Below, piece by piece: positions 53,729-63,700 of a stretch of DNA of 64,000 nucleotides. The notes beneath the pieces were generated by a model. It was not told where the DNA came from. It saw only the letters and a list, made by a program, of their open reading frames with translations, and did no database searches. Location: assembly GCF_010389155.1 (NCBI RefSeq), contig NC_057761.1, forward strand, positions 19,656,501-19,720,500, in the 5' to 3' direction. Numbering within the stretch: the stretch's first letter is position 1; every line of letters begins with the position of its first letter. The translations under genes were made by a program, and so were the position numbers. This stretch comes from Erigeron canadensis (Eukaryota; Streptophyta; Magnoliopsida; Asterales; Asteraceae).

Positions 53729-54721
53729 TTAGTTATCATTGGGGACCCAAACCTTCTTAGGTTTGGGTCGTCCCTTCTCATCCTTGAGAATCAGGTCAGT
53801 CCAATAGCCATTGCTAGAAGCCGTGGGTGTGACTTGATTCTCAACTTGTCTTCTTACTGGAGAAGACTTCTGACCGTTCGTTGAAGAAGGTCTTGAGGAA
53901 TGAAGGCCAAAAGAGGGGCGGACACTTGAATGATTTCGGTCATAAAATGAATTACGACTTGAAGGTATGTGTGACCAACTTGAACTCCCACTGGGAGTAG
54001 TGAATCTTTGTCCCATAGGAGAAGAACCTTTTGGTGGAGATTCACGTCTTTGAGGTATAGTAAACAGTTTTGAATAAGATGGAACTTTAGTTTCATAAAC
54101 CTGTTTATTATTACCCAGCCCCCTTTTACCTTCCGAGGTGGTAACCTTTGAAGGAGAGCCTGATCTCCGAGGTCGATTAGGACATACACTGTAAACATGA
54201 CCTTTTTCATGACAAGCAAAGCAAGAGAGGACTTTAGATCTTTTCATTGTATCTACCTTATTATTGGTACTTACAGATACACTATTGTCCACTGATTTAC
54301 TTGTTTTACTAGGATCCTTATGGTCGTGTTTGGTCGGTGATATCCTAGACTTACTTTGGGACTTCTTTCGAGCAGGCATTAAGATATGCTTCAAAGCCTT
54401 AGTTGCTTCGATATTAACAACTAATTCATCTTCAGATTGACTAATCCTAGACTGCTTAGGTAAAGGAGTTTGACGCAACTGACTTAATCGCTTCATATCC
54501 TTAATATCAACATTCCAGACTTTATCAATCCTCTTAGGGTCAATTAATGATAACGGAAATTCTAACTCAGTGTAGACCCTACTACTCTTACGAAGTGTAA
54601 AGTGAGTAATACTGTCTTTTTGACCATAAGAAGTAGACGAATCTAGGACGACACCTTTCAATTTCTCTTCCTTGGTAGGTTGAGAAGAAACTCCTTTAGA
54701 CACTGTTGTCTCCTCAGTCAA
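53729..54721 (-). CDS. Copia-2 gag C-terminal part with second zinc knuckle
   Basis: A 330-codon frame, basic and Ser/Lys-rich, with CFACHEKGHVYSVC (C-x2-C-x4-H-x4-C) near 54181-54225. It ends VWVPNDN, then TAA, directly in frame with pol. Its upstream end overlaps two apparent single-base frame changes (about 54790 and about 54910) that separate it from the main gag ORF. It therefore looks like the C-terminal third of one gag protein. Confidence 0.8.
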   Translation of the reverse strand: MTEETTVSKGVSSQPTKEEKLKGVVLDSSTSYGQKDSITHFTLRKSSRVYTELEFPLSLIDPKRIDKVWNVDIKDMKRLSQLRQTPLPKQSRISQSEDELVVNIEATKALKHILMPARKKSQSKSRISPTKHDHKDPSKTSKSVDNSVSVSTNNKVDTMKRSKVLSCFACHEKGHVYSVCPNRPRRSGSPSKVTTSEGKRGLGNNKQVYETKVPSYSKLFTIPQRRESPPKGSSPMGQRFTTPSGSSSWSHIPSSRNSFYDRNHSSVRPSFGLHSSRPSSTNGQKSSPVRRQVENQVTPTASSNGYWTDLILKDEKGRPKPKKVWVPNDN

Positions 54722-54797
54722 AGTAGGCTTAGGAGACGAGTCTTGAGATTTACCAACATCAACACTAGGTTGAAGTAGGACTTCCGGATATTAGGTT

Positions 54798-57128
54798 CTA
54801 TAGGAGTATAATTATTGTTGAAAGGAGGAGGCATGCTATTGTAAGAAACCTTAGCAGAGTCAGAACTCTTAGATGGAGAGTCCCCAAATTTTGCATATGC
54901 ATCAAAAGCTCATCATGTCTAGTTGAATCAACCTTAGCTTGTAAGTCCACTATTTCTATTCTAGCATCAGCTAGTGCTTTCTCGATAGTAGAACACTTCT
55001 TAGCTAATAATGCATAAGCTTCACCACCTACTCTTTCTACAGCCACAGCATGTTTAACTTTGTCTTTCATAGCATTAATGTCAGACTCTAAAGATTTAAT
55101 TCTATCCTTTAAAAATCTTTCTCTTTCAGTGACAGTTAAATCTTTTTTAATCAATTTATCTCTTTCTTCATGAGCAGCATTAACAACAGATTCTAAATGC
55201 TTAATTCGTTCATTCTTTTGTTCAATTTCATCAAACATTCGATTAACAATTTGGCAAACATGAACAATAGTACGAAGAGAATAAGATACCTGTTGATCTG
55301 CTTCTTTGCAGTCTGCCATGTACGCGACAAAGTCATCCACACTCATGCCTGCTGGAATTTCATACTCCGTCATCTGCTCTTCAATCGTCTTTTCAACCTC
55401 TTCAGTAGCAGAATCGTCTTTGTTCTCAGCAGTGTTCACCTCTCCAGAATTTTTCGTATCAGCAACCTCAACCTCTTCATCCGACTCAGAATCAGTGTCA
55501 TATACCTGAGTAGAAGATTCCAAGTTCGAGCTTTGAGCATTTTCATACAGATGCTCATCACTGTGGTAAACTGAGGTGTCCAAGAAATCCTCAACAGAAT
55601 CTGCTATTTGAGCCATATCATCAACTATTTCGGCCAAATTAGCATTATTAGTCTCATCCTGTGGAAGATTCCAGACATAAGAACCATCAGGTTGAGCAGC
55701 TACGATAGCCTTGTCATTGCTATTTCCAGTAGTATCTTCAGTCAACAAGAGAGCTCTACTTGCATTCTGATTAAAAGGACGATTACCACCTCTATCTTGA
55801 CGGGTAGGAGTAATGTTGACATCTCTCTTTGGTCGTTGACATTCTTTGGCAAAATGTACAAAGCCATTGCAATTATAGCACTTAACCTTTGACTTGTCAA
55901 AGCCCTGAGTACCCCCAATAAGCTGTCGACCTGTTCGCTGCATAAACCTTTGCACTCTCCTAGTGATCATCGCCAAATTCCATTTCAGATCCATTTCTTC
56001 AACATCATCTGGATCTATTTGGTCATAATCTTCATCAATGAGTGCTGGATCCGTGATCCTCCCAGCAACAAAAGCTTCATGTGCAGCACACATTGCAGCA
56101 AAGACATTCATCCTTCCCTCAGCAGATTTCATATCCATAGGCATAGACTTGTAACCAGCAGAAGTAGATGAATTGTTACTAAACGACATATTTCCAGGCT
56201 TGGCATTCTCATTTGTCTTTCGAGCCTTGAAACCAGCATCAGAAGCCATGAAACTTGCAGAATCATCTCCATCCATAACACAAGTAGGACCTTCTTTCGT
56301 GCCAGAAGAACCAACTCCAGAAAAGAATGCATTAATATCAGCTGTAGGATTCTTCATAGTGGCATGATAAAGAGATGGATCTTGTGTGAAGTTGTCTTCG
56401 AGATCCTTTGCCTTATCCTTCATTTCTCTGTTTCTTAATGTGGATATAACACCATCTATACGAAGAGATGCATAATCAGCTCGTTCTTGCAATCCATGAC
56501 GAAATTCTTTATAAGCTTTCGGCAAACCATCCAAGAATTTATCCACTATCTCAGTAGGAGTATACTTAAGATCAAAATAGGCTAACTCAGCAAGAAGATG
56601 TTGAAATCTCAAGATAAGATCCTCAACTAGTTCGTTCTTGGTAGCATTAAAGCAATCAAATTGTTTCTTAAGCATCTTAACTCGATTTTGCTTCAATAAT
56701 GGATCACCTTCACAGTGAGCTTCAATAGCATCGAACAGTTGCTTGGAAGTCTTGTACTCCTGTTTAGGAAACAAGTGCACTAATTCTTGAGGAATGCACA
56801 TTCTAAGAGTAGAAAGAGCCTTAACTTCAACAGCATACAAGGATTTTTCTTCACCTTTTAATTCTCCTACTTTATAATTAGTTGTAACACCGTTTACAGT
56901 AAGAGTTGGCCATTCATATCCTTCAGTGATCATAATCCACATATTCAAATCTTCTCGTTGAATATAGTCTTCAAATCGACCTCTCCACGCCCAGAAGTCA
57001 GCCAATGAAACTAACTTCGGTGGAGAATTAGTACGTCCAACGAGATGATCATGATAGACAAGAGAATTCAGGTATTGAGCAACAGCAGTGTTGGTTGACG
57101 AGGAAGCCATTTCGGAATTTATTTGCAC
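54798..57128 (-). CDS. Copia-2 gag
   Basis: A 776-codon frame. Residue 7 is the likely start (MASSSTNTAVAQYLNSLVYH). The capsid-like region includes FWAWRGRFEDYIQ and QFDCFNATKNELVEDLILRF. The first zinc knuckle CYNCNGFVHFAKEC is near 55841-55890. An acidic segment follows, then a long coiled coil (ERIKHLESVVNAAHEERDKL and downstream). The last 30 or so residues (LHLRVLTLLRFLTIACL) look like the wrong frame after a single-base change near 54910: the alternative frame reads DAYAKFGDSPSKSSDSAKVS, which suits gag. This could be a mutation or a sequencing error. Confidence 0.85.
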   Translation of the reverse strand: MQINSEMASSSTNTAVAQYLNSLVYHDHLVGRTNSPPKLVSLADFWAWRGRFEDYIQREDLNMWIMITEGYEWPTLTVNGVTTNYKVGELKGEEKSLYAVEVKALSTLRMCIPQELVHLFPKQEYKTSKQLFDAIEAHCEGDPLLKQNRVKMLKKQFDCFNATKNELVEDLILRFQHLLAELAYFDLKYTPTEIVDKFLDGLPKAYKEFRHGLQERADYASLRIDGVISTLRNREMKDKAKDLEDNFTQDPSLYHATMKNPTADINAFFSGVGSSGTKEGPTCVMDGDDSASFMASDAGFKARKTNENAKPGNMSFSNNSSTSAGYKSMPMDMKSAEGRMNVFAAMCAAHEAFVAGRITDPALIDEDYDQIDPDDVEEMDLKWNLAMITRRVQRFMQRTGRQLIGGTQGFDKSKVKCYNCNGFVHFAKECQRPKRDVNITPTRQDRGGNRPFNQNASRALLLTEDTTGNSNDKAIVAAQPDGSYVWNLPQDETNNANLAEIVDDMAQIADSVEDFLDTSVYHSDEHLYENAQSSNLESSTQVYDTDSESDEEVEVADTKNSGEVNTAENKDDSATEEVEKTIEEQMTEYEIPAGMSVDDFVAYMADCKEADQQVSYSLRTIVHVCQIVNRMFDEIEQKNERIKHLESVVNAAHEERDKLIKKDLTVTERERFLKDRIKSLESDINAMKDKVKHAVAVERVGGEAYALLAKKCSTIEKALADARIEIVDLQAKVDSTRHDELLMHMQNLGTLHLRVLTLLRFLTIACLLLSTIIILL

Positions 57129-57477
57129 TGAACGAAGATAGATCTTAAATTCGTTTGAATGAGAGAAACGAAGATAGGATTAACTTCGTTTGCAGGAGAA
57201 AACGAAGATAGAATTATCTTCGTTTGAAGAAAAGAACGAAGATAAAGCAAAACTCCGTAAGGTGAGAGTAACGAAGATAACTTGAAATTCGTTTGAAGGA
57301 ACTTAACGAAAATAAAGCTAAAAATGTTGGAAGAACTCGAAACGAAGATGAGGTTAATTTCGTTTGCTAAATTCGTTTGAGAAAACGAAGTTAGCGACAG
57401 TAAGGGTGTCGGGAGGTTGATTTTCAGAGAGAAGAATCAAACAAAACGATCTCGAACCTTCGATAAGAAATCGATCA
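57129..57477 (-). promoter_or_regulatory. Copia-2 leader with reiterated AACGAAGATA / TTCGTTTG motifs
   Basis: Between PBS and gag, about nine copies of (A)ACGAAGAT or its variants alternate with about eight TTCGTTT copies. The two are partly complementary, so the leader RNA could fold into several alternative stems. It may be a packaging or dimerisation region. No ORF is visible. Confidence 0.6.
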
Positions 57478-57489
57478 GCTCTGATACCA
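57478..57489 (-). other. Copia-2 primer binding site (tRNA-iMet)
   Basis: TGGTATCAGAGC on the minus strand is an exact match to the common plant iMet primer site, two bases inside the 5' LTR. Confidence 0.95.
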
Positions 57490-57491
57490 CT

Positions 57492-57882
57492 TGTGAGTCC
57501 CTCGATAGCTATAGATCGCTCTCGAGATCGTCTATGATTATGTCGTGAGTGCGGAATCCTCACGAGATAACTAGTTTGATTAGAAAATTGGTATATCGCT
57601 AATTATCAAATAAATAATCAGCCGTATTGTACTATCTTCGTTTCTATAAGCTATAGAACGAACTTAGTTCACTGGAGTACTTGTATATCACACAACAAAC
57701 ATCATACATAACACACACATATATATATATATAACTCCAAAACATGTAATCGATCATTACCAAAACATAAAGTTCATAATCTATCAATTACATATATAGA
57801 TACGACATAAATTAACATAATATCTCAATCTAAACGACATATCAAATCTAAGTTGCTGTTGTCACATCAACGTGCATCAACA
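57492..57882 (-). repeat. Copia-2 5' LTR
   Basis: 391 bp, TG...CA. A TATATATATA stretch near 57719-57732 may serve as the TATA region, and the TA count here is the only visible difference from the 3' LTR. Confidence 0.95.
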
Positions 57883-58083
57883 GAAATCGTTTTTTCTGGT
57901 AAGTTTTTTTTACGGTGATGTATGTGTTTTCCAGGTTTTTTTGTTTGGAGATGCTAAATGACGCAATTACCCTTCCAGTGTTATATTTATATCTCATCTC
58001 CACCTTACATCTTTGTTGATCCAATGGCTCTTATGCGTTCCCTTGTGTGCACATAAAAACTAGTTTGCACGGGAATACAACTC
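57883..58083. repeat. Outer segment of the right arm
   Basis: Inverted match to 12594-12793, starting with the duplicated GAAAT. It marks the end of the duplication; sequence after CAACTC (58083) is unique. Confidence 0.88.
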
Positions 58084-60164
58084 AATATATATATATAGGA
58101 TAGAGATCAAATGAGAAGGTACCTTAAGGAGAGAAGGTCCGTTTTTTATTTTTTTTAGCTTCTTTTTTTTGAACTTTTTTTTTCCTTTTTCATTCTCTCT
58201 TTAATTAATTAATTTCATATAAAAATTTTAAAAATTTTTAAAAAATATTTTTTCCCCAAAGGGCGTAGCCCGTAAGCTATAGGTGAAGCCTCTCAGACTA
58301 TGGCGGAGCCATGATAGCTAAGGGCGAAGCCCGTTAGGTAAATCACCCCATCACCGATCACCCCCTATGACCTATCTCTCGATAGGTGTTGGTGATGTTG
58401 GACGACGGCGGTGGTTATTGACGGAAATAAAGAGAGTGTGTGTTGTTTTGGTACATTGTTTTGGTAGAGAGATAAAGAGAATAGAGATTTGTGTTTTGTA
58501 AGAGGAAGGGTAAAAGGGTAAAATCGCATGTCCCAAATTTGTAAACTTTTCAACACCCCAACATAATTTTTAATAAGGAGTATAGATTTATATATATATA
58601 TATATGATAGAACATATTATTGGATATATATTAGTTATTATTTATTTGGATAACTATTAACTATTATTTAATTGGATAAATATTAGTTATTATTCTATCG
58701 GATATATATTAGCTATTATTATTATTACTTATTTGTTATATTAAAATTATTGGATAAAAAGTGTAAATTTGTGATGGAAAACAAAAAAGTGTAAATTAAA
58801 GTCAAAATTGAAAAAAAAAAAGTCAACATTAAGAAATCGAGAACTGTGATTGGTCAATAAGTTATTAGAGCAACTGTGCTTTAATATAATAAAAGATTAA
58901 GATAAGATAAGATTAAGATTCTAAATTACTTGTTAATCTTTGAACCAACGGCTCATTAACAATATAAGACATGGGATATATAGATTGTCGGCTGTAAATG
59001 ATTTCGATCAATGAGTTGGAAAATACGGAAACTTCTTTATCAAAATTTCCATCATGTGATTTGTGATCGGACTCATGATAAGAAGCAATTTTCATGATAC
59101 CAAGCAATTTTGTCATTCAATATTAATTTGGTTTGGACCTTATTTTATTAACAAGCCCAAACTAAAAAAGAACAATATAGAAATAGGCCCTTACTGTAAT
59201 AGATGGCGGCCCTGTGGGCTTGTTGTATCCATTTATATCACATTTTCTCAAAATCCCCCCTGCTGCATTTATAAAAATCATTGAAACCGAATTTAGCACC
59301 TACAAAAAAAAAATTCACAAAATTTCTTTTTGCTCAAGTAACTAGGTTAAGACCTTTCAAAATGGAGGCCTTTGAAATCTTAGAGACCTAATGCGCTTGT
59401 TTATTAGCTAGCCTAATAATTGTTATGATCCTTGAGCCACTATGCGCTTTTGCACGACTATGGATCGATAATCAATAACAAGAGTTTGAGTTGAAAATGG
59501 CATTGCCGTAGTGTTTCATAATTTGGTGTTGGCTTTGGAGTTGCTTAACCATCGGCTTTCAGGTTCTTAAGGTGGAAAACTCTTTCCACAATGGAAATTA
59601 ATCAAATTTGATGCCAACATATAAGTTTGGCACTTTGGCACCAAGATTTTCAGAGAACACCAAATTGATGCCAAAATATAAGACGGGAGTTATTGCATAT
59701 AACCATGCTTGTAAAAATCATTCTACCCGGCTAAGTCGCTACTTGGAGGCTAGCTGAGGCAAATAAGCCCAGCTTGGTCAGTCAACTTTTTATCATTATT
59801 CTTCTTTCCTTTTTAAAAGAACATTTCATACAACTCAGTTTAAGGTTGGGCCTATAGATACATACTCAAATCATTGAGCTAATTAAAAAAAAATCATTGA
59901 ACAATACGAACAAAATAAAATTTTGTATTTTCAAATTTTGAAGTATTATGTTTATGCTTACAAAGTTATGTTAAAACTTGAAACTTTGAAGTATTATATT
60001 TATATATTTAAGCAAAATACAGTGTTAATTGTCCCCTTTTGTCAACTCAATGTCTCTCTATATCCAAGTGTCAGTTGTCTTCTGTTGTCAAGCCAATGTT
60101 GATACTTATTGATCACAAGCGTTTTTGCATTGTGCTTTTTAACCACATAACCAGTTAACCACCA
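58084..60164. other. Intergenic, with short repeats
   Basis: Contains poly-pyrimidine and AT-rich runs (58140-58260), a 20-bp mini-hairpin tandem (58260-58340), TA repeats near 58590 and a loose array of GGATATATATTAGTTATTATT-type units at 58618-58735. I recognise no gene. Confidence 0.45.
58260..58340. repeat. 20-bp tandem of GGGCGNAGCCC mini-hairpins, 4 copies
   Basis: GGGCGTAGCCC (58261), GGTGAAGCC (58282), GGCGGAGCC (58302) and GGGCGAAGCCC (58322) recur every 20-21 bp. They are separated by AGCTA-like linkers. Each core is a tiny palindrome. Confidence 0.7.
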
Positions 60165-60235
60165 CCAAAATGACCTAATAGTTAAACATCCTGATATATA
60201 GATAATAGGGTCTCGGGTTCAAATAGATAATCCCC
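60165..60235 (+). mobile_element. Possible tRNA-derived SINE fragment
   Basis: TGACCTAATAGTTAA resembles an A box and GGTCTCGGGTTCAAAT a B box about 40 bp later. No tail or target duplication was found. Confidence 0.3.
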
Positions 60236-60734
60236 AGTTACATATCTTGGAGATAGAAAAAGGATTCAGAAACAGTCACAAAACTAAAATGATAAATGAC
60301 ATGATACTAACACACCTCACAGAAACAATCCAATTTGGTCTTTTCTATTTTGAAGCAGATTTATTTACAACAAAACATAATTACATAGCATAATTGAACA
60401 AAGATAACATAGCATCAGATAATAAACCTTGTATATAAGTGAACCAGAACGTTATATACTGATTAATGATTTTACCCTGGATTAACTATTAACATGATAA
60501 CTTTATATCAACTCTCTGAAAAAGTTTCGTAGACTTAAGAACATCATACCTGTCTTAGGTGTGAAGAAAAGCAACTGGGTTGACTATTCTTCAGCCGCTC
60601 AATTTGGGATTTCTTTATAGATCCAAGATGAGAAACATTTACTTGTTTTATGATGCATGCTTCATCTTTAGATAACAACTGCAAGGATCAACCACCCAGC
60701 TAAACTACAAGATATGGAGCAAAAAAGGATCTTA

Positions 60735-63700
60735 CTATTCCTCTCCAGAGTCAAACTCGTTTGTAGAATGGTTGATTTCTTCATTTTCCTGCCCTGAGTC
60801 TATGTCATTGAAAGAATTGTCAAAATGTTCACGGTCCATGAGAAAGCATCCACCTTCTTTAGGCTGGTAGTCTTTACCTCTCCATATAACTATTTGCTCT
60901 TTCTCAAATGTCACCAGGATGCAGGGGACCAAGTCCTATAAAAAGTGTACAAATTAACAGCTTATAAAGTTCGGTACAAATTTATAGAAGTAAGAGTTAG
61001 TAAGGATGTCAACATGAACAATGAAAAAACATACAGACTGACAGTAGTTGAGCAATTGGTTGTAGGACTACATTTTGAAAAGACTAAATTACCATACCCC
61101 TGATTTGAACAAAGTAAATAATCGGATGGCTTCCTATGTGCTGTCCCTCTTTTAAAGTAAGGGTATTTTATCGCTTTTGAAATGCACTGGGTTTGTCACT
61201 TGGGCTGGAAGAGATTTTCCGGTTTTTGAAACAGAACTAAGATGTTAAAGAACATTCAAGAATTATTTTACACAAAAAAAGGTCCTCCCTCCATTCAAGA
61301 ACATGATTCAATGACTATAACATGTAAGAACTGATATCTTCATTTGAACTATAAAATAAGACCGAAAGATGGTCATAAACAAACACTGCGTATTACGAAA
61401 ATGGCAGAAAGCGATGGAGATTCAAGCATACAACATACATAGCTAGTTTGTTTACTTTCTTGGTTAGATTAAGCAATCCTGGTGCATGGATACAGTTTAA
61501 ATGAATCTCAGCACTTACCCTCAATTTGGAACCCAGTTTCTTGTAATCTTTCTTTTCCAGACCCCGACAGTCGATTCTAACCAATTCCTCCACCAGAAAT
61601 GCATCTCTGATCATCGGAACAAGACCTCCATAATAACCGTTTTTGGCTGCAATACCAGAATAAATCAAAAACATAAAAGGACAATGGTAATACCAAGTTA
61701 TAAGAATTGAACAGAAATTACCAAGTTTTGTGAGGGCAGGAACAGCTAATCCTTTCTTCCTCATTTCTTTTGTTTCCTCAATACTTAGACCTTCAATAGT
61801 AGTTTTTATCAGCTTAGGATATACGGGCTCCTGGGGCTTCCATAACATTAAAGGAATTACAGGTCTCTTCTTGGGATTGTAATTTCTGCCTCTGTACAAC
61901 ATAAGTGAACCGCCGTGTCTATGTATGATCTTACCAAATGCTTTATCCTGGAACATATCAGCCGGAGTTCCATCATATATAAAGATTTTATAACTTTAGG
62001 CAGGCTACATGTACATACAATTTAAATGAAACAGGAATTTGATTTGAAACTAAATGGAATCAAATATCAAGAAATAATAAAACTCTATCATAAAAGGTGT
62101 TCCATAAAAAAAAGTCTAACTGTTAACAAATTCTTAGCAGAGGAAATACTTGTACCTTTTACGCATCTGCAAATTGTACTTTTTCTATGAAACAATATCA
62201 AATAATCGATATAATGCATGGTCATACAACAATCTAAGATGCTACTAAGAGGTTCCACATGTAGAACGCACACACCTTAAAAGATATCGATCTTACCTCT
62301 AACTGTTCACACACATTTTTCATATCGACAGTTGGTACACCCATACATTTGATCCTAACTGCTTCAGCCTGTTTCCAATTATTATGAATGTCATTCAACA
62401 TGTTGTGTGTTAATCCATCCCTTCCTTCAAAGCCACAATTATAATAAAACACGTTAAGAAGAAAGACTGTTTACAATACATAAATGATACATTCTGTCAA
62501 TGTCCAAAAAGCATTAAACATGAACTAGGCTACAATATGTAATCAACATAGCCCTCAATATGCAAAACTGCAGAAGTAGGAACATATACAGGGTCACTAT
62601 AACACATTACTTCAATATACTATTTCCAGATCATGCAAACTATTATAAAATTTCGATTACATATTACAGGATACACTCACATTTCCGAATTACAGCATGC
62701 CATGTAGCTTTAAGCTCCACTATAATTTTCTCTACCAAACATTAGTTGCAATCAATACAATGTCTTTACAAACTTGCATCTTCCTATCCAAAAATGCCTA
62801 AAAGCACATGTTTTAGTAACATTTTCTACTAATAATCATTTATACAGAAGATATCAGAATCATATACTTGATACTCGTAGTTACTAGGGGGGAAAACTAG
62901 TAGTATATCCAAATTGTTATAAAATACAGAGCGAAAGAACACAGTCGTACCCATCAACAAGACCTAAATAAAACTAGATTTCTAATATCTAGCAAAATTC
63001 TATCTCATATGACGAAAAAACCTCAAAAAGTTACCAACTTTAACAATAATACATTCGCTAAGCGTTGATAACCAGCAAAGCTGACCGGTCCATGCACCCT
63101 ACCTCCCCGCCCCAAAGCAATGTTAACTGATAACCCATCAAGATACATATTAGTCTTCTTAACAAAAACCTAATACATTATTGCCATCATGTCATATCAG
63201 TATATATGAAACACGAAACAAAAGCATAATTTGAACAAAATGTATATGTTCAACCGTAAGAACTATATTCAACAAAATGCGATAAAAATGAAAATAAAAA
63301 TAATGTACCCAAATTAATTTGTCTTAAATATACTATTTCCAGATCATGAAAACTAAAATGAAATTTCGATCACATATTACAGGATACACTCGCATTTCCG
63401 AATTACAGCATGCCATGTAGCTTTAAGCTCCACTATAATTTTCTCTACCAAACATTAATTGCATTCCAAACATGTCTTTACAAACTTGCATCCTCCAAAA
63501 GCACATGTTTTAGTAACATTTTCTACTAATAATCATTTATAGGGAACAACATATCAGAATCATATATTTAATACTAGTTACTAGGGGGAAAAACTAGTGT
63601 GAAAGTACACAGCTGTACCCATCAACGAGACCTAAATAAAACTTGAAAAGTTACAACCTTTAACTATAATACATTCGCTAAACGTTGATAACCATCAAAG

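Larger units (their letters stand above)
45789..57882 (-). mobile_element. Copia-2: full-length SIRE/Maximus-like Ty1/copia element with accessory gene
   Basis: 12,094 bp. LTRs at 45789-46177 and 57492-57882, GAAAT target duplication at 45784-45788 and 57883-57887, PBS 57478-57489, polypurine tract about 46179-46190. Order on the minus strand: LTR, repeat-rich leader, gag (57128-54798), second zinc-knuckle ORF (54721-53729), pol (53713-50306), a 1.8-kb non-coding stretch with an A34 tract, a two-exon accessory gene (48538-46228), LTR. The LTRs differ by eye only in one TA unit, so the insertion is very recent. Lineage is inferred from size, tRNA-iMet primer, large two-knuckle gag and the post-pol ORF. 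Confidence 0.95.
35656..58083. repeat. Right arm of the inverted duplication, split by copia-2
   Basis: Homology to the left arm, inverted, covers 35656-45788 and resumes at 57883-58083. Relative to the left arm it lacks 4,474 bp of pol and repeats (joint at about 37587) and 327 bp of gag (joint at about 35913). It also lacks the end of the accessory gene and the start of the LTR (joint at about 41774). It retains more of the 3' LTR than the left arm does. Confidence 0.88.

Noticed and set aside
58913..59116. 67-codon minus-strand ORF (MTKLLGIMKIASYHESD...)
   Set aside because: Short, no family recognised, no supporting exon or promoter.
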